A stretch of DNA of 64,000 nucleotides from Puniceibacterium antarcticum (lineage in GTDB: Bacteria > Pseudomonadota > Alphaproteobacteria > Rhodobacterales > Rhodobacteraceae): positions 1-64,000 of the forward strand of contig NZ_AWWI01000064.1 of NCBI RefSeq assembly GCF_002760615.1, written 5' to 3'. Of this stretch, positions 52,638 to 61,849 are shown one piece after another (the first letter of the stretch is position 1; each line of letters opens with the position of its first letter). A program made the translations under genes and the position numbers. The notes under the pieces are model-generated. The model did not search any database, was not told the DNA's origin, and saw only the letters and a program-made list of their open reading frames with translations.

Positions 52638-53066
52638 TCAGGCGATTTCGACCAGCTCGATGGCAAAGGTCAGATCCTTGCCCGCCAGCGGGTGGTTCGC
52701 ATCCAGCGTCACTTCGGCCTCGGTCACGTCCACAACCGTCACCGGCATCACTTCGCCCGTGGGTGTCTGCACCTGCAGCTGCGTGCCCAGATCCAGCGGG
52801 ATGTCTGCCGGGATTTCGGTGCGCGGCACAGCCTGACGCGCCTCGGGGTTGAGCTGGCCATAGGCCTCGTCCGCCACGATCGCGACGGTCTTCTTCTCAC
52901 CGATGCTCATGCCGGGCATCGCCTTGTCGAGACCGGGAATGATCTGCCCGGACCCTACGGTAAATTCCAGCGGATCACGGCCCGCCGAGCTGTCGAATGT
53001 GGTGCCGTCGTTCAGTGTGCCGGTGTAATGAATGCGTACAGTGTCGCCTGCTTTGACTTCTGTCAT
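52638..53066 (-). CDS. FKBP-type peptidyl-prolyl isomerase (SlyD-like)
   Basis: A 142-aa folding helper that isomerises X-Pro bonds. The FKBP fold is split by an insert-in-flap domain, as in SlyD: MTEVKAGDTVRIHYTGTLND, LEFTVGSGQIIPGLDKAMPG, GEKKTVAIVADEAYG and a C-terminal beta strand (AGKDLTFAIELVEIA). The His/Cys-rich tail of E. coli SlyD is absent. No signal peptide, so cytosolic. Convergent with metG. Confidence 0.92.
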   Translation of the reverse strand: MTEVKAGDTVRIHYTGTLNDGTTFDSSAGRDPLEFTVGSGQIIPGLDKAMPGMSIGEKKTVAIVADEAYGQLNPEARQAVPRTEIPADIPLDLGTQLQVQTPTGEVMPVTVVDVTEAEVTLDANHPLAGKDLTFAIELVEIA

Positions 53067-53346
53067 CTGAAAATCCTGTCATGTCTGGAAAGGTTACTTT
53101 GCGAGGCCGCGTCCAGCGCGGGTGCTCATGCTCATCCCCCAACTTAGGGGTCGCCCGCGGAAATTGCAAACAGAAGCCCGCCAAAACACCTGTAAAAGCG
53201 CGATATCAGACAGTTTCAGCCCCTTTTTTCCACCTTACCGACACCCAGAACCACCGGCCCGGCCCAGCAAACCGGGACCTATTTCGCCCTTTCCCCGGAT
53301 GCCCCGGCATGACAATCTGCCGCTGACGCGACGCCAAGGAGACCCG

Positions 53347-54030
53347 ATGGCCATCACCACCTGCATCTTCGACGCCTATGGCACGCTGTTCGATGTCGCC
53401 TCCGCCGCCCGGTTGGCCGCGGGCGAGCCGGGCCGCGACGCGCTGGCCGGATGCTGGAAGGCCCTTTCCGAGGACTGGCGCCTCAAGCAGCTGCAATACA
53501 CATGGCTGCGCGCGATCACGGGCGAGCACGGCCCGTTCTGGACAGTGACGCAGGACGGGCTCGACTGGGCGCTGGAACGCCACGGCCTCGACGGTGACCC
53601 GGAACTGCGCGAACGCCTGCTCGCGCTCTACTGGGAACTCGCCGCCTATCCCGAGGTTGCTCAGATGCTCGCCACGCTCAAGGCCCGGGGCAAGACCTGC
53701 GCCATCCTGTCCAACGGCAATCCTGACATGCTAGACGGCGCCGTAGACAGCGCCGGGATCGAACTCTGGCTCGATGCCGTGCTGTCTGCCGAAACCGTGC
53801 AGATCTTCAAACCTGCCGCCCGGGTCTACGACCTCGTCGGCCAGCGCTTCGGCTGTTCACGTGAAGAGGTGCTTTTCATCTCTTCCAACGGCTGGGATGT
53901 GTCCGGTGCTGCGCGCTATGGCTTCACCACCGCCTGGGTCAACCGGTCGGGTGACCCGGTCGACAGGCTGCCACATCGCCCGGCGCACATCCTCAAGGAC
54001 CTTGTCACAATACCGGATCTTGCAAACTGA
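53347..54030 (+). CDS. Haloacid dehalogenase, type II
   Basis: A 227-aa (S)-2-haloacid dehalogenase-type HAD enzyme. The nucleophile is the Asp in TCIFDAYGTLFDVA, the substrate Ser/Asn region is CAILSNGNPDML, the Lys lies in IFKPAARVYDLV, and motif IV is VLFISSNGWDVSGAARYG, which is diagnostic of the family. It is first in a cluster whose next gene (alpha/beta hydrolase) starts on its last base (TGATG). Confidence 0.92.
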   Translation: MAITTCIFDAYGTLFDVASAARLAAGEPGRDALAGCWKALSEDWRLKQLQYTWLRAITGEHGPFWTVTQDGLDWALERHGLDGDPELRERLLALYWELAAYPEVAQMLATLKARGKTCAILSNGNPDMLDGAVDSAGIELWLDAVLSAETVQIFKPAARVYDLVGQRFGCSREEVLFISSNGWDVSGAARYGFTTAWVNRSGDPVDRLPHRPAHILKDLVTIPDLAN

Positions 54031-54851
54031 TGCCCACGTTCACCACATCCGACCACGTCACCCTGCATTACGCAGACGAGGGCACGGGCCTCCCCCTGCT
54101 CTGCCTTGCCGGCCTGACGCGGGATCTGCATGATTTTGATCACGTTGCCCCGCATCTCACCGGCGTGCGCCTGATCCGGCTCGACTACCGTGGGCGCGGC
54201 CTGTCCGAATGGGCGGACCCCGACACCTACACCATCCCCGTCGAGGCGCGCGATACGCTCGAACTGCTCGACCATCTTGGCATCGAAAAGGCCGCGATCC
54301 TTGGCACCTCGCGCGGCGGGCTGATCGCCATGATGCTGGCCGCCACCGCCAATGACCGCCTGTTGGGCGCCGCCCTCAACGACATCGGCCCCGAGATCGC
54401 GACCAAAGGCCTCGATTTCATCAAGACCTACCTTGGCCGCAATCCGCCTTGGAAAACCTGGGACGAGGCGGCGCAGGCCCGCGCAAACACTCATGACGGC
54501 TTTGACAACGTGCCGCTGACCCGCTGGCGGGAAGAGGCCGAAAGGCTCTACCGCGAAACCCCCGAGGGGCTGGTCATCCGCTACGATTCCCGCCTGCGCG
54601 ACGCCGTGCTGAACTCCGGCGCCCAGCCCGCGCCGGACCTCTGGCCGGTGTTCGATGCCCTTGACGGCCTGCCGCTCTGCACCCTGCGCGGCGCGAATTC
54701 CAATCTGCTCACACCCGAGACATTTGCCGAGATGCAGCGCCGCCGCCCCGACATGATCGCCGCCGAAGTCGCAGACCGTGGCCACATCCCGTTTCTCGAT
54801 GAACCACAGGCGCTCAAGGCCCTCACGGACTGGCTCAAACGGCTGCCCTGA
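54030..54851 (+). CDS. Alpha/beta-fold hydrolase
   Basis: A 273-aa serine hydrolase. The nucleophile elbow is ILGTSRGGLIAM, the oxyanion segment is LCLAGLTRDLHDFD, and the catalytic His lies in VADRGHIPFLDEP. Start and stop overlap the dehalogenase (TGATG), so the genes are cotranslated. Some members act on ring-cleavage products or esters, but the substrate is not readable. Confidence 0.88.
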   Translation: MPTFTTSDHVTLHYADEGTGLPLLCLAGLTRDLHDFDHVAPHLTGVRLIRLDYRGRGLSEWADPDTYTIPVEARDTLELLDHLGIEKAAILGTSRGGLIAMMLAATANDRLLGAALNDIGPEIATKGLDFIKTYLGRNPPWKTWDEAAQARANTHDGFDNVPLTRWREEAERLYRETPEGLVIRYDSRLRDAVLNSGAQPAPDLWPVFDALDGLPLCTLRGANSNLLTPETFAEMQRRRPDMIAAEVADRGHIPFLDEPQALKALTDWLKRLP

Positions 54852-54916
54852 AACCGGCCTCCTTCGCTTCTTCTCTTCACAAATACGCAAAATCCACCCT
54901 CCCCAAGAGCACCGCC

Positions 54917-55891
54917 ATGAACATCGACATGATCAACGCCGCCGCCCAGCGCCTTCAGGGCCACGTCCGCCGCACGCCCCTGCTCTCCTCTCCGTTTCTG
55001 GACGAGATTGCAGGCCGCAAGGTCTTCGTGAAACCCGAATGCCTGCAGCACACCGGCAGCTTCAAGTTCCGGGGCGGCTGGTCGGCCGTCTCCGCCCTCG
55101 CGCCTGAGGTCCGGGCCAAAGGCGTCATCGCCTTCTCCTCGGGCAACCATGCCCAGGGCGTGGCCCTCGCCGCGCGGGAACATGGGGTTCCGGCGGTGAT
55201 CATCATGCCGTCGGACGCACCCCGCATGAAGATCGACAACACCCGCGCCCTCGGCGCCGAAGTGGTGCTTTATGACCGCGCGGGCGAGGATCGCGATGCC
55301 ATCGGCGCACGGCTCTCGGCGGAACGCGGCCTGACCCTGATCAAACCCTTTGACGAACCGCAGGTCATCGCCGGGCAAGGCACAACCGGCCTCGAAATCG
55401 CCGAAGACGCCGCCGCCCTCGGCATCAAAAATGCCGATGTGCTCGTCTGTTGCGGCGGCGGCGGGCTGACCTCCGGCATTGCCCTCGCGCTCGAGGCCCG
55501 CGCCCCCACCCTGCGCGTGCGCCCCGCCGAGCCCGAAGGATTTGACGACGTGGCGCGCTCCCTTGCCTCGGGGCAGATCGAGCGCAACGCCCGCACCTCG
55601 GGCAGCCTCTGCGATGCGATCATCACGCCCCAGCCCGGCAACATCACCTTTCCGATTCTGCAGCGGCTCTGCGGCCCCGGTCTGGTGGTCAGCGAAGACG
55701 AGGCACTGCACGCCATGTCCCTCGCCTTTGCCCGGCTCAAGATCGTCGCCGAACCCGGCGGCGCCGTAGCCCTTGCCGCCGCGCTGTTCCTCGCCGATCA
55801 GATCAAGGGCGAGGCCGTCATCGCCATCGTCTCGGGGGGCAATGTCGACGGCGACATCTTTGCCCAGGCCTTGCAACGTTTCCCGGCCTGA
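54917..55891 (+). CDS. Threonine/serine dehydratase (PLP-dependent)
   Basis: A 324-aa fold-type II PLP enzyme that deaminates threonine or serine to 2-oxo acids. The PLP Lys lies in CLQHTGSFKFRGGWS, the substrate loop is FSSGNHAQGVALAA, and the phosphate-binding glycine loop is VLVCCGGGGLTSG. There is no C-terminal ACT domain, so it belongs to the short, non-allosteric type. A tandem hairpin terminator follows. Confidence 0.92.
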   Translation: MNIDMINAAAQRLQGHVRRTPLLSSPFLDEIAGRKVFVKPECLQHTGSFKFRGGWSAVSALAPEVRAKGVIAFSSGNHAQGVALAAREHGVPAVIIMPSDAPRMKIDNTRALGAEVVLYDRAGEDRDAIGARLSAERGLTLIKPFDEPQVIAGQGTTGLEIAEDAAALGIKNADVLVCCGGGGLTSGIALALEARAPTLRVRPAEPEGFDDVARSLASGQIERNARTSGSLCDAIITPQPGNITFPILQRLCGPGLVVSEDEALHAMSLAFARLKIVAEPGGAVALAAALFLADQIKGEAVIAIVSGGNVDGDIFAQALQRFPA

Positions 55892-55907
55892 CCGTCCCCC
55901 ACCACCG

Positions 55908-55956
55908 CCAAGAGTTTTTACAAAACTCTTGGCAAAACTTTTCTGAAAAGTTTTGC
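55908..55956 (+). terminator. Two tandem hairpins after the dehydratase gene
   Basis: CCAAGAGTTTT / AAAACTCTTGG (55908-55932) is followed directly by GCAAAACTTTT / AAAGTTTTGC (55932-55956). Both have A/T-rich arms, consistent with termination in either direction. Confidence 0.75.
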
Positions 55957-56014
55957 ACCGCCCACACCAAACCCGGCCAAAATTCGCACCCACAGCCGAC
56001 AGGAGCGCCCGCTC

Positions 56015-56809
56015 ATGCACATCGCCAATCTCGACGACATCCGCCTGCACCACCGGATCGACGGCGACCCGGACGGTGCCCCGGTGGTCTTTTCCAATTC
56101 GCTTGGCACAGACCTGCGGCTCTGGGATCAGATCATACCTCTGCTTCCCAAGGGGTTGAAATTCATCCGCTACGACATGCGCGGCCATGGCCTGTCCGAC
56201 TGCCCGCCCGCGCCCTATGGCATGGGCGCGCTGGTCTCGGATGTTGAAAAGCTGATGGACCATCTCGGGGTGCGGGACGCCGTCTTTGTCGGCCTGTCCA
56301 TCGGCGGCATGATTGCCCAGGGGCTGGCGGCCAAGCGGCTTGATCTGATCCGCGCCCTTGTGCTGTCGAACACAGGCGCCCGGATCGGCAACCGCGACAT
56401 GTGGCAGGACCGGATTGACGCCGTGCGGGCGGGCGGCATCGAGGCCCTGTCCGAGGCGACCCTGCAGCGCTGGTTTTCGGCTGCCTTCCGTGCGTCCGAC
56501 GCCTTCAACGGCTGGCGCAACATGCTGATCCGCCAGCCGGTCGAGGGTTATATCGGCTGCTCCGCCGCGATCTCGGGCACCGATTTCATGACGACCACCG
56601 CCGCCCTGCGCCTGCCGACCCTTGGCATCGCGGGCTCCGAGGATGGATCGACCCCGCCCGATCTGGTGCGCGAAACCCTCGATCTGATCCCGGGCGCCGA
56701 ATTTGCCCTCATCCGCGGCGCAGGCCATCTGCCCTGTGTCGAGCAGCCCGAGGCCTATGCCCGGATCCTGACCGATTTCATCACCCGTCAGGGCCACGCA
56801 ACTCTCTGA
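56015..56809 (+). CDS. pcaD: 3-oxoadipate enol-lactonase
   Basis: A 264-aa alpha/beta hydrolase of the beta-ketoadipate pathway, converting beta-ketoadipate enol-lactone to 3-oxoadipate. The family pattern is strong: VVFSNSLGTDLRLWDQIIPL, YDMRGHGLSDCP, the nucleophile FVGLSIGGMIAQGLA and ALIRGAGHLPCVEQPEAYA. It lies 1 kb upstream of pcaB on the same strand, with one other hydrolase between. pcaGH and pcaC are not in this window. Confidence 0.9.
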   Translation: MHIANLDDIRLHHRIDGDPDGAPVVFSNSLGTDLRLWDQIIPLLPKGLKFIRYDMRGHGLSDCPPAPYGMGALVSDVEKLMDHLGVRDAVFVGLSIGGMIAQGLAAKRLDLIRALVLSNTGARIGNRDMWQDRIDAVRAGGIEALSEATLQRWFSAAFRASDAFNGWRNMLIRQPVEGYIGCSAAISGTDFMTTTAALRLPTLGIAGSEDGSTPPDLVRETLDLIPGAEFALIRGAGHLPCVEQPEAYARILTDFITRQGHATL

Positions 56810-56828
56810 CCCCGGACCGGAGCTGCCC

Positions 56829-57539
56829 ATGTCCCATTTCCTGATGATCCACGGATCCTGCCACGGTGCCTGGTGCTGGCGCGATCTGCTGCCGGAACTG
56901 CACGCCCTCGGCCACACGGCGCAGGCCATCGACTTGCCTGCCCATGGGCAGGACCAAACCCCGGCGGCCGAGGCCACGCTTGATCGCTATGCACGGGCAA
57001 TCCTTGGGGCTCTGGACGCGCCCACAATCGTCGTCGGCCATTCGATGGGGGGCTTCCCGATCAGCCGGGCCGCAGATATCGACTCCCACCACATCCAGCG
57101 CCTGATCTATCTCTGCGCCTATGTGCCCTGGGACGATCACACCCTGGTCGAAATGCGCCTGCGCGCGCCGCGTCAGCCGATCATGAAAGCGATCCGAAAA
57201 TCCGAAGACGGGTCAACGTTCGCCATTCTGCCAGAGCATGCGCGCGAGGTTTTCTATCACGACTGCCCCGACGCCGCCGTCGAATATGCCCTCGCAAACC
57301 TCTGTGCCGAACCGACCTTGCCGCAAGCCACCAAAGTCACTCTGGGCGCGGCTTATAAATCCGTCCCCCGCAGCTATATCCTGTGTGAGCAGGACAGCGC
57401 GATTCCGTCGGAATTCCAGCAGACAATGGCCGGGTACTTCGCGCCCGAAGACGTGGTGCGGATGAACACCTCTCATTCGCCGTTCTTTGCAGCCCCGGCA
57501 GAGCTGGCGCAACATCTGGATCAGATCGCCAAAGGCTGA
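56829..57539 (+). CDS. Alpha/beta hydrolase of the plant esterase-like type
   Basis: A 236-aa hydrolase: HFLMIHGSCHGAWCWRDLLP, IVVGHSMGGFPIS with the Ser, and MNTSHSPFFAAPAELA with the His. It resembles hydroxynitrile lyase/methyl-salicylate esterase-like proteins (RsbQ/SABP2 type). It lies 19 bases after pcaD, so it is probably cotranscribed. The substrate may be an aromatic ester feeding the pathway; this is an inference. Confidence 0.85.
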   Translation: MSHFLMIHGSCHGAWCWRDLLPELHALGHTAQAIDLPAHGQDQTPAAEATLDRYARAILGALDAPTIVVGHSMGGFPISRAADIDSHHIQRLIYLCAYVPWDDHTLVEMRLRAPRQPIMKAIRKSEDGSTFAILPEHAREVFYHDCPDAAVEYALANLCAEPTLPQATKVTLGAAYKSVPRSYILCEQDSAIPSEFQQTMAGYFAPEDVVRMNTSHSPFFAAPAELAQHLDQIAKG

Positions 57540-57757
57540 GCGGCCAGAAGTACAGCTTCCTGTCTGGCGACAATCTCGCTTTTGCGTAATTGAAAGGGGA
57601 GGACGCCGCACAAAAGAGTCCGCCCGCGACTGAACCTCTCAGATGCCGGACGGCGCAGCACCGTTCAGTTCGCGAAACCCTATAGGCTTGGCCACTATCA
57701 CTCGAACGGCGCTGCTCCTATAATGAGCACAATCACACAAAGACCCAAGGACTCTTC

Positions 57758-59083
57758 ATGCCCGCCTCGCCTTTCGACAGCGCCCATCTGAGCAAACTCT
57801 TTGATACCGGGGAAGCCGCCCGCCTGTTTTCGGACAGTGCCGAGATCCGTGCCATGCTGCTGGTCGAAGGCGCGCTGGCCAAGGTGCAGGGCGCGGCCGG
57901 TCTGATCCCCGAGCTCAGCGCCAAGGCGATCCACCGGGCCACGCTGGAAATTCAACTCGACCCTTCCGGTCTGGCCCAGGCGACTGGCCAGAACGGTGTC
58001 TCTGTCCCCGCCCTTGTTGCCGCCTTCCGCGGGCTGATGCAGGCACCGGAACATGCGCAATATCTGCATTGGGGCGCGACCTCTCAGGATATTCTCGACA
58101 CGGGCCTGATGCTGCGGCTGCGGCAAGTGCTGGCGCTGTACGACAGCGGGCTTGAAGCAACGCTCAAGTGCCTTGCCACTCTGGCACAGGGTCATGCCGC
58201 CACCCCGATGGCGGCCCGCACCTATGGCCAACACGCCACACCCACCAGCTTTGGCGCAACTGTCGCCGCCTGGGGCTGGCCGCTTTTGACCTTGCGGCAA
58301 GAGCTCCGCCAGATCCGCGCAGATGGCCTGCCAGTCTCGCTCTCTGGGGCGTCGGGAACTGCAAGCGAACTGGGGCCGGATGTCCCTGCCCTGCGGGCCG
58401 CGCTGGCGCAGGCCCTCGGCCTTTCTGATCCCGGGCGCAGCTGGCACAGCGACCGCAGCGTGATCCTGCGCCTTGCCGCATGGATCACACGCACCACAAC
58501 TGCGCTGGGAAAGATGGGCGAAGATCTGCTGTTGCTGACCCAGTCCGGACTGGGAGAAGTGCGGCTGGGCGGGGTGGGCGGATCTTCGACCATGCCGCAG
58601 AAACAGAACCCGGTGGCGCCTTCGGTCCTTGTTGCCCTGTCGCATCATGCCATCGGCCTGAACGCAACCCTGCAGGGCGCAGGACTGCACCGCCAGCAGC
58701 GGGACGGCGCCGCCTGGTTCACCGAATGGCTCACCCTTCCGTCGCTCTGCCTCTGCCTTGCCTCGGCACTGACCCATACTCAGCGTCTGTCCAAAACTGT
58801 GACCCCCGATGCAGGGGCGATGCGCGCCACGCTCGACAACGCCCAGGGCCTGCTCGCCGCAGAGGCGCTTTCCTTTGCCCTGACCGCCCGCATGTCGCGC
58901 CCCGAGGCCCAGGCCGCAGTCAAGCAACTCTGCGAGGAAGTCATTGCCAATCGCACGCATCTGCGTGACGCGGCAGAGGCCCGCTGGCCCGACCTGCCGG
59001 TGAGTGTATTCGAATATGCCACACAGATGGGCCAGGCCCCGCAAGAGGCGCGCGACTTCGCCACCGCTGTGCACGCGCTGTGA
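57758..59083 (+). CDS. pcaB: 3-carboxy-cis,cis-muconate cycloisomerase
   Basis: A 441-aa member of the fumarase/aspartase superfamily that lactonises 3-carboxymuconate in the protocatechuate branch. The superfamily signature is GSSTMPQKQNP, with LHWGATSQDILDTG and TYGQHATPTSFG earlier. The N-terminus MPASPFDSAHLSKLFDTGEA is typical of PcaB. It is placed with pcaD in one co-directional stretch, followed 10 bases later by an MFS gene. Confidence 0.92.
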   Translation: MPASPFDSAHLSKLFDTGEAARLFSDSAEIRAMLLVEGALAKVQGAAGLIPELSAKAIHRATLEIQLDPSGLAQATGQNGVSVPALVAAFRGLMQAPEHAQYLHWGATSQDILDTGLMLRLRQVLALYDSGLEATLKCLATLAQGHAATPMAARTYGQHATPTSFGATVAAWGWPLLTLRQELRQIRADGLPVSLSGASGTASELGPDVPALRAALAQALGLSDPGRSWHSDRSVILRLAAWITRTTTALGKMGEDLLLLTQSGLGEVRLGGVGGSSTMPQKQNPVAPSVLVALSHHAIGLNATLQGAGLHRQQRDGAAWFTEWLTLPSLCLCLASALTHTQRLSKTVTPDAGAMRATLDNAQGLLAAEALSFALTARMSRPEAQAAVKQLCEEVIANRTHLRDAAEARWPDLPVSVFEYATQMGQAPQEARDFATAVHAL

Positions 59084-59093
59084 CCTTGCGGCA

Positions 59094-60320
59094 ATGACCA
59101 ATAGCGCACAAAGCGATCACGCGAAGATGCGACTGCCAGTGATCTTTCTGCTGCTCACCGTGATGATCGACGCCATCGGCATCGGCCTGATCATCCCGGT
59201 CATGCCCGACCTCATCCGCGACGTGACCGGCGGTACCCTTTCCAATGCAGCACTTTGGGGCGGGGTGCTGGCCACGGTCTTTGCGGTGATGCAGTTCCTG
59301 TGCGGGCCACTGATGGGGAACCTCTCGGACAGATTTGGCCGTCGCCCCATCCTGCTGAGCGCGCTGGCGGTGATGGCCGCCGACTATATCGTCATGGCCC
59401 TGACTGGCAGCCTGTGGCTGCTTCTTGCCGGTCGCCTGGTGGGTGGCATCACGGCCGCCACCAAAAGCACCGCCTCGGCCTATATGGCCGACATATCCGA
59501 GCCGGGAAAGAAAGCGCAGAACTTTGGCCTGATCGGCGCAGCCTTCGGACTTGGCTTCGTGATTGGCCCGGCGCTTGGCGGCCTCATGGCACAATTGGAC
59601 ACCCGCGCACCGTTCTATGCTGCAGCAGCGCTCGCCGCCGGAAACGGCCTCCTCGGCTACTTCGTCCTCACCGAAACCGTAACCGACCGAATCCGCCGCC
59701 GCTTCGAATGGCGCCGCGCCAACCCGTTCGGCGCCTTCAAGGCCCTGAACCGCCTGCCGGGCATCGGACGCGGCATCGTGGTTTTCTTCCTCTATCAGGT
59801 GGCATTTTTCGTCTACCCGGCGATCTGGGCCTATTTTGGCACCGCGCGGTTCGGCTGGGACGCCGGGATGATCGGCCTTTCGCTCGCTCTGTTCGGCATC
59901 TCCATGGCCCTGGTGCAGGGCTGGCTGATCCGGCGCATCCTGAAACGACTGGGCGAACGCGGCACGGTGATCTACGGACTCACCTTCGACATCTTCGCCT
60001 TCCTCGCACTCGCCTTTGTCACCTCCGGCCCGCTGGCGCTGATTCTCACCCCACTCACCGCCCTCGGCGCGGTGATCACCCCGGCCCTGCAGTCGATCCT
60101 CAGCCAAAAGGTACCCGACAACCAGCAGGGTGAATTGCAGGGCGCTCTGGCTTCTGCCGGTGCAGTGTCGATGATCGTCTCCCCCCTGCTGATGACCTGG
60201 GTCTTCGCGGTCTTCACCGCGCGGGATGCCGCAATCTACATGCCTGGCGCGCCTTTTCTTGTCGCTACGGGCCTGATCATCGCCGCGCTCGGGGTCTTCC
60301 TTGCGCCAGCGCGCCCGTGA
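59094..60320 (+). CDS. MFS transporter, TetA-like
   Basis: A 408-aa membrane protein with twelve predicted helices. The TetA/BCR-type pattern is visible: IDAIGIGLIIPVMPDLIRDV, the loop GNLSDRFGRRPILLSALAV and GPALGGLMAQLDTRAPFYAA. Such proteins export drugs, but a substrate linked to the aromatic pathway is equally possible. The ATG at 59094 lies 10 bases after pcaB; the longer frame overlaps pcaB and is rejected. Confidence 0.9.
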   Translation: MTNSAQSDHAKMRLPVIFLLLTVMIDAIGIGLIIPVMPDLIRDVTGGTLSNAALWGGVLATVFAVMQFLCGPLMGNLSDRFGRRPILLSALAVMAADYIVMALTGSLWLLLAGRLVGGITAATKSTASAYMADISEPGKKAQNFGLIGAAFGLGFVIGPALGGLMAQLDTRAPFYAAAALAAGNGLLGYFVLTETVTDRIRRRFEWRRANPFGAFKALNRLPGIGRGIVVFFLYQVAFFVYPAIWAYFGTARFGWDAGMIGLSLALFGISMALVQGWLIRRILKRLGERGTVIYGLTFDIFAFLALAFVTSGPLALILTPLTALGAVITPALQSILSQKVPDNQQGELQGALASAGAVSMIVSPLLMTWVFAVFTARDAAIYMPGAPFLVATGLIIAALGVFLAPARP

Positions 60321-60544
60321 CCGCTCCGTCTTCCTCTCTTTCCAAACACGCACAGCAGTGGCGGCGGCCGCATTCCCGCTTGTGTCCTCCCATCATGCAT
60401 CGCAGGCTGCCCAAAGCATATTGCTTTTGCGAAGAGCCATGCCTTCAGTCAGCAGACGAAGTCAGCGTTTGCCTCGGGAAACACCTGCGGCAGGACTGTT
60501 GAAGGCCACTCAACGCCACATGATCTGAACCGAGAGGGGGCACC

Positions 60545-61624
60545 ATGACCCGCATCACCGCCGCCGTCTGCACCGCACAGGGCGCACCGCTGACCATAGA
60601 AGACCTCGACCTGCGCGCGCCCTTGGCGGGCGAGGTCGAAGTCACCCTCGAAGCGGTCGCCATCTGCCATTCCGACATCCACTTCGCCGAAGGCGCCTGG
60701 GGCGGCGACCTGCCTGCCGTCTATGGTCACGAGGCGGCAGGCCGCATCACCGCCCTTGGCGACGGGGTGAGCGGTCTCACACTCGGCAACCGCGTCGTCG
60801 TCACGCTGATCCGCGCCTGCGGCACCTGCCCGCAATGCGCCACCGGCAAGCCGACGATCTGCGAAACCCCCTCCCCCAATCCCTCACCGCTCAGCCGCCC
60901 CGATGGCACCAGCGTCGTGCAGGCGATGAACTGCGGCGCCTTCGCCAGCCACGTGGTGGTGGACCAAAGCCAGGTCGTCCCCCTGCCCGACGGCATGCCC
61001 CCCGAGGCGGTCGCGCTCATGGCCTGCGGCGTGATCACCGGCATCGGCGCTGTGGTGAACGCCGCCCAGCTGCGCCCGGGTCAGGACGTTGTGGTGATCG
61101 GCGCCGGCGGCGTCGGCCTCAACGCCATTCAGGGCGCAAGGATCGCCGGTGCACGCCGCATCATCGCCGTCGACATGTCGCCGGAAAAGCTCGCCATCGC
61201 CCGCGACTTCGGCGCCACCGACGGCGTGCTGGCCACTGCCGACAAACCCTGGCGCGAGGCGATGAAACTCATGGGCCGGGGCGCCGATGCGGTCATAGTC
61301 ACCGTCGGTGCCATCCCCGCCTATAACGACGCGCCCCGCTATCTCGGCTGGGGCGGCAAGGTGGTGATGGTCGGCATGCCCCATTCCGGCGCCATGGCCG
61401 AATATGAACCGGTCATGCTCGCCTATATGTCTCAGGGCATGACGGGCTCCAAGATGGGCGATGTGGTGATCCGCCGCGACATCCCTTGGATGGCCGACCT
61501 CTACCGCCAGGGCCGCCTCAAGCTTGACGAACTGGTCTCGGGCCGCTGGCGGCTCGATCAGATCAACGAGGCGATCGCCGACACCAAATCCGGCGGTGCC
61601 AAACGCAACGTCATCGTCTTTTAA
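60545..61624 (+). CDS. Zinc-dependent alcohol dehydrogenase family protein
   Basis: A 359-aa medium-chain dehydrogenase. The catalytic zinc ligands are in AICHSDIHFAEG and YGHEAAG. The structural zinc cluster CGTCPQCATGKPTIC has all four Cys, and the Rossmann motif is VIGAGGVGLNAIQGARIAGA. It resembles the glutathione-independent formaldehyde/alcohol dehydrogenase branch (class III-like). It starts 224 bases after the MFS gene. A 103-bp repeat follows its stop. Confidence 0.92.
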   Translation: MTRITAAVCTAQGAPLTIEDLDLRAPLAGEVEVTLEAVAICHSDIHFAEGAWGGDLPAVYGHEAAGRITALGDGVSGLTLGNRVVVTLIRACGTCPQCATGKPTICETPSPNPSPLSRPDGTSVVQAMNCGAFASHVVVDQSQVVPLPDGMPPEAVALMACGVITGIGAVVNAAQLRPGQDVVVIGAGGVGLNAIQGARIAGARRIIAVDMSPEKLAIARDFGATDGVLATADKPWREAMKLMGRGADAVIVTVGAIPAYNDAPRYLGWGGKVVMVGMPHSGAMAEYEPVMLAYMSQGMTGSKMGDVVIRRDIPWMADLYRQGRLKLDELVSGRWRLDQINEAIADTKSGGAKRNVIVF

Positions 61625-61725
61625 AGCGTCCCGCCTTAAACGTGACTCGCTTGTTCGCTGCCTGTCGGCTGCGTCTCAAACCCGAAAAGCGATGCGTGTG
61701 TTTCAGGTGAAAGGCGGGGCGCTCT
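61623..61725 (+). repeat. 103-bp intergenic repeat (copy 2)
   Basis: Close copy of 49188-49290, of equal length with roughly ten scattered differences. The ends form an imperfect inverted repeat that could fold over the gene's 3' end. A diverged form of the 46-bp repeat follows at about 61750. Confidence 0.85.
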
Positions 61726-61849
61726 AGACCCTGCCTTCACCTGTCCCCAAATATCCCGGGGGAGTCGCCCGGACGGGCGACGGGGGCAGCGCCCCCAACC
61801 CGGTCGGAGCGCACCCGCGATCCGAAACCAGACCAACGGAGCCACCCCG

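Noticed and set aside
54581-56977. 798-codon minus-strand frame
   Set aside because: Antisense to the hydrolase, dehydratase and pcaD genes, all of which carry catalytic motifs.
57698-60353. Two long minus-strand frames (467 and 470 codons)
   Set aside because: Antisense to pcaB and the MFS gene; low-complexity Gly/Gln/Arg composition.
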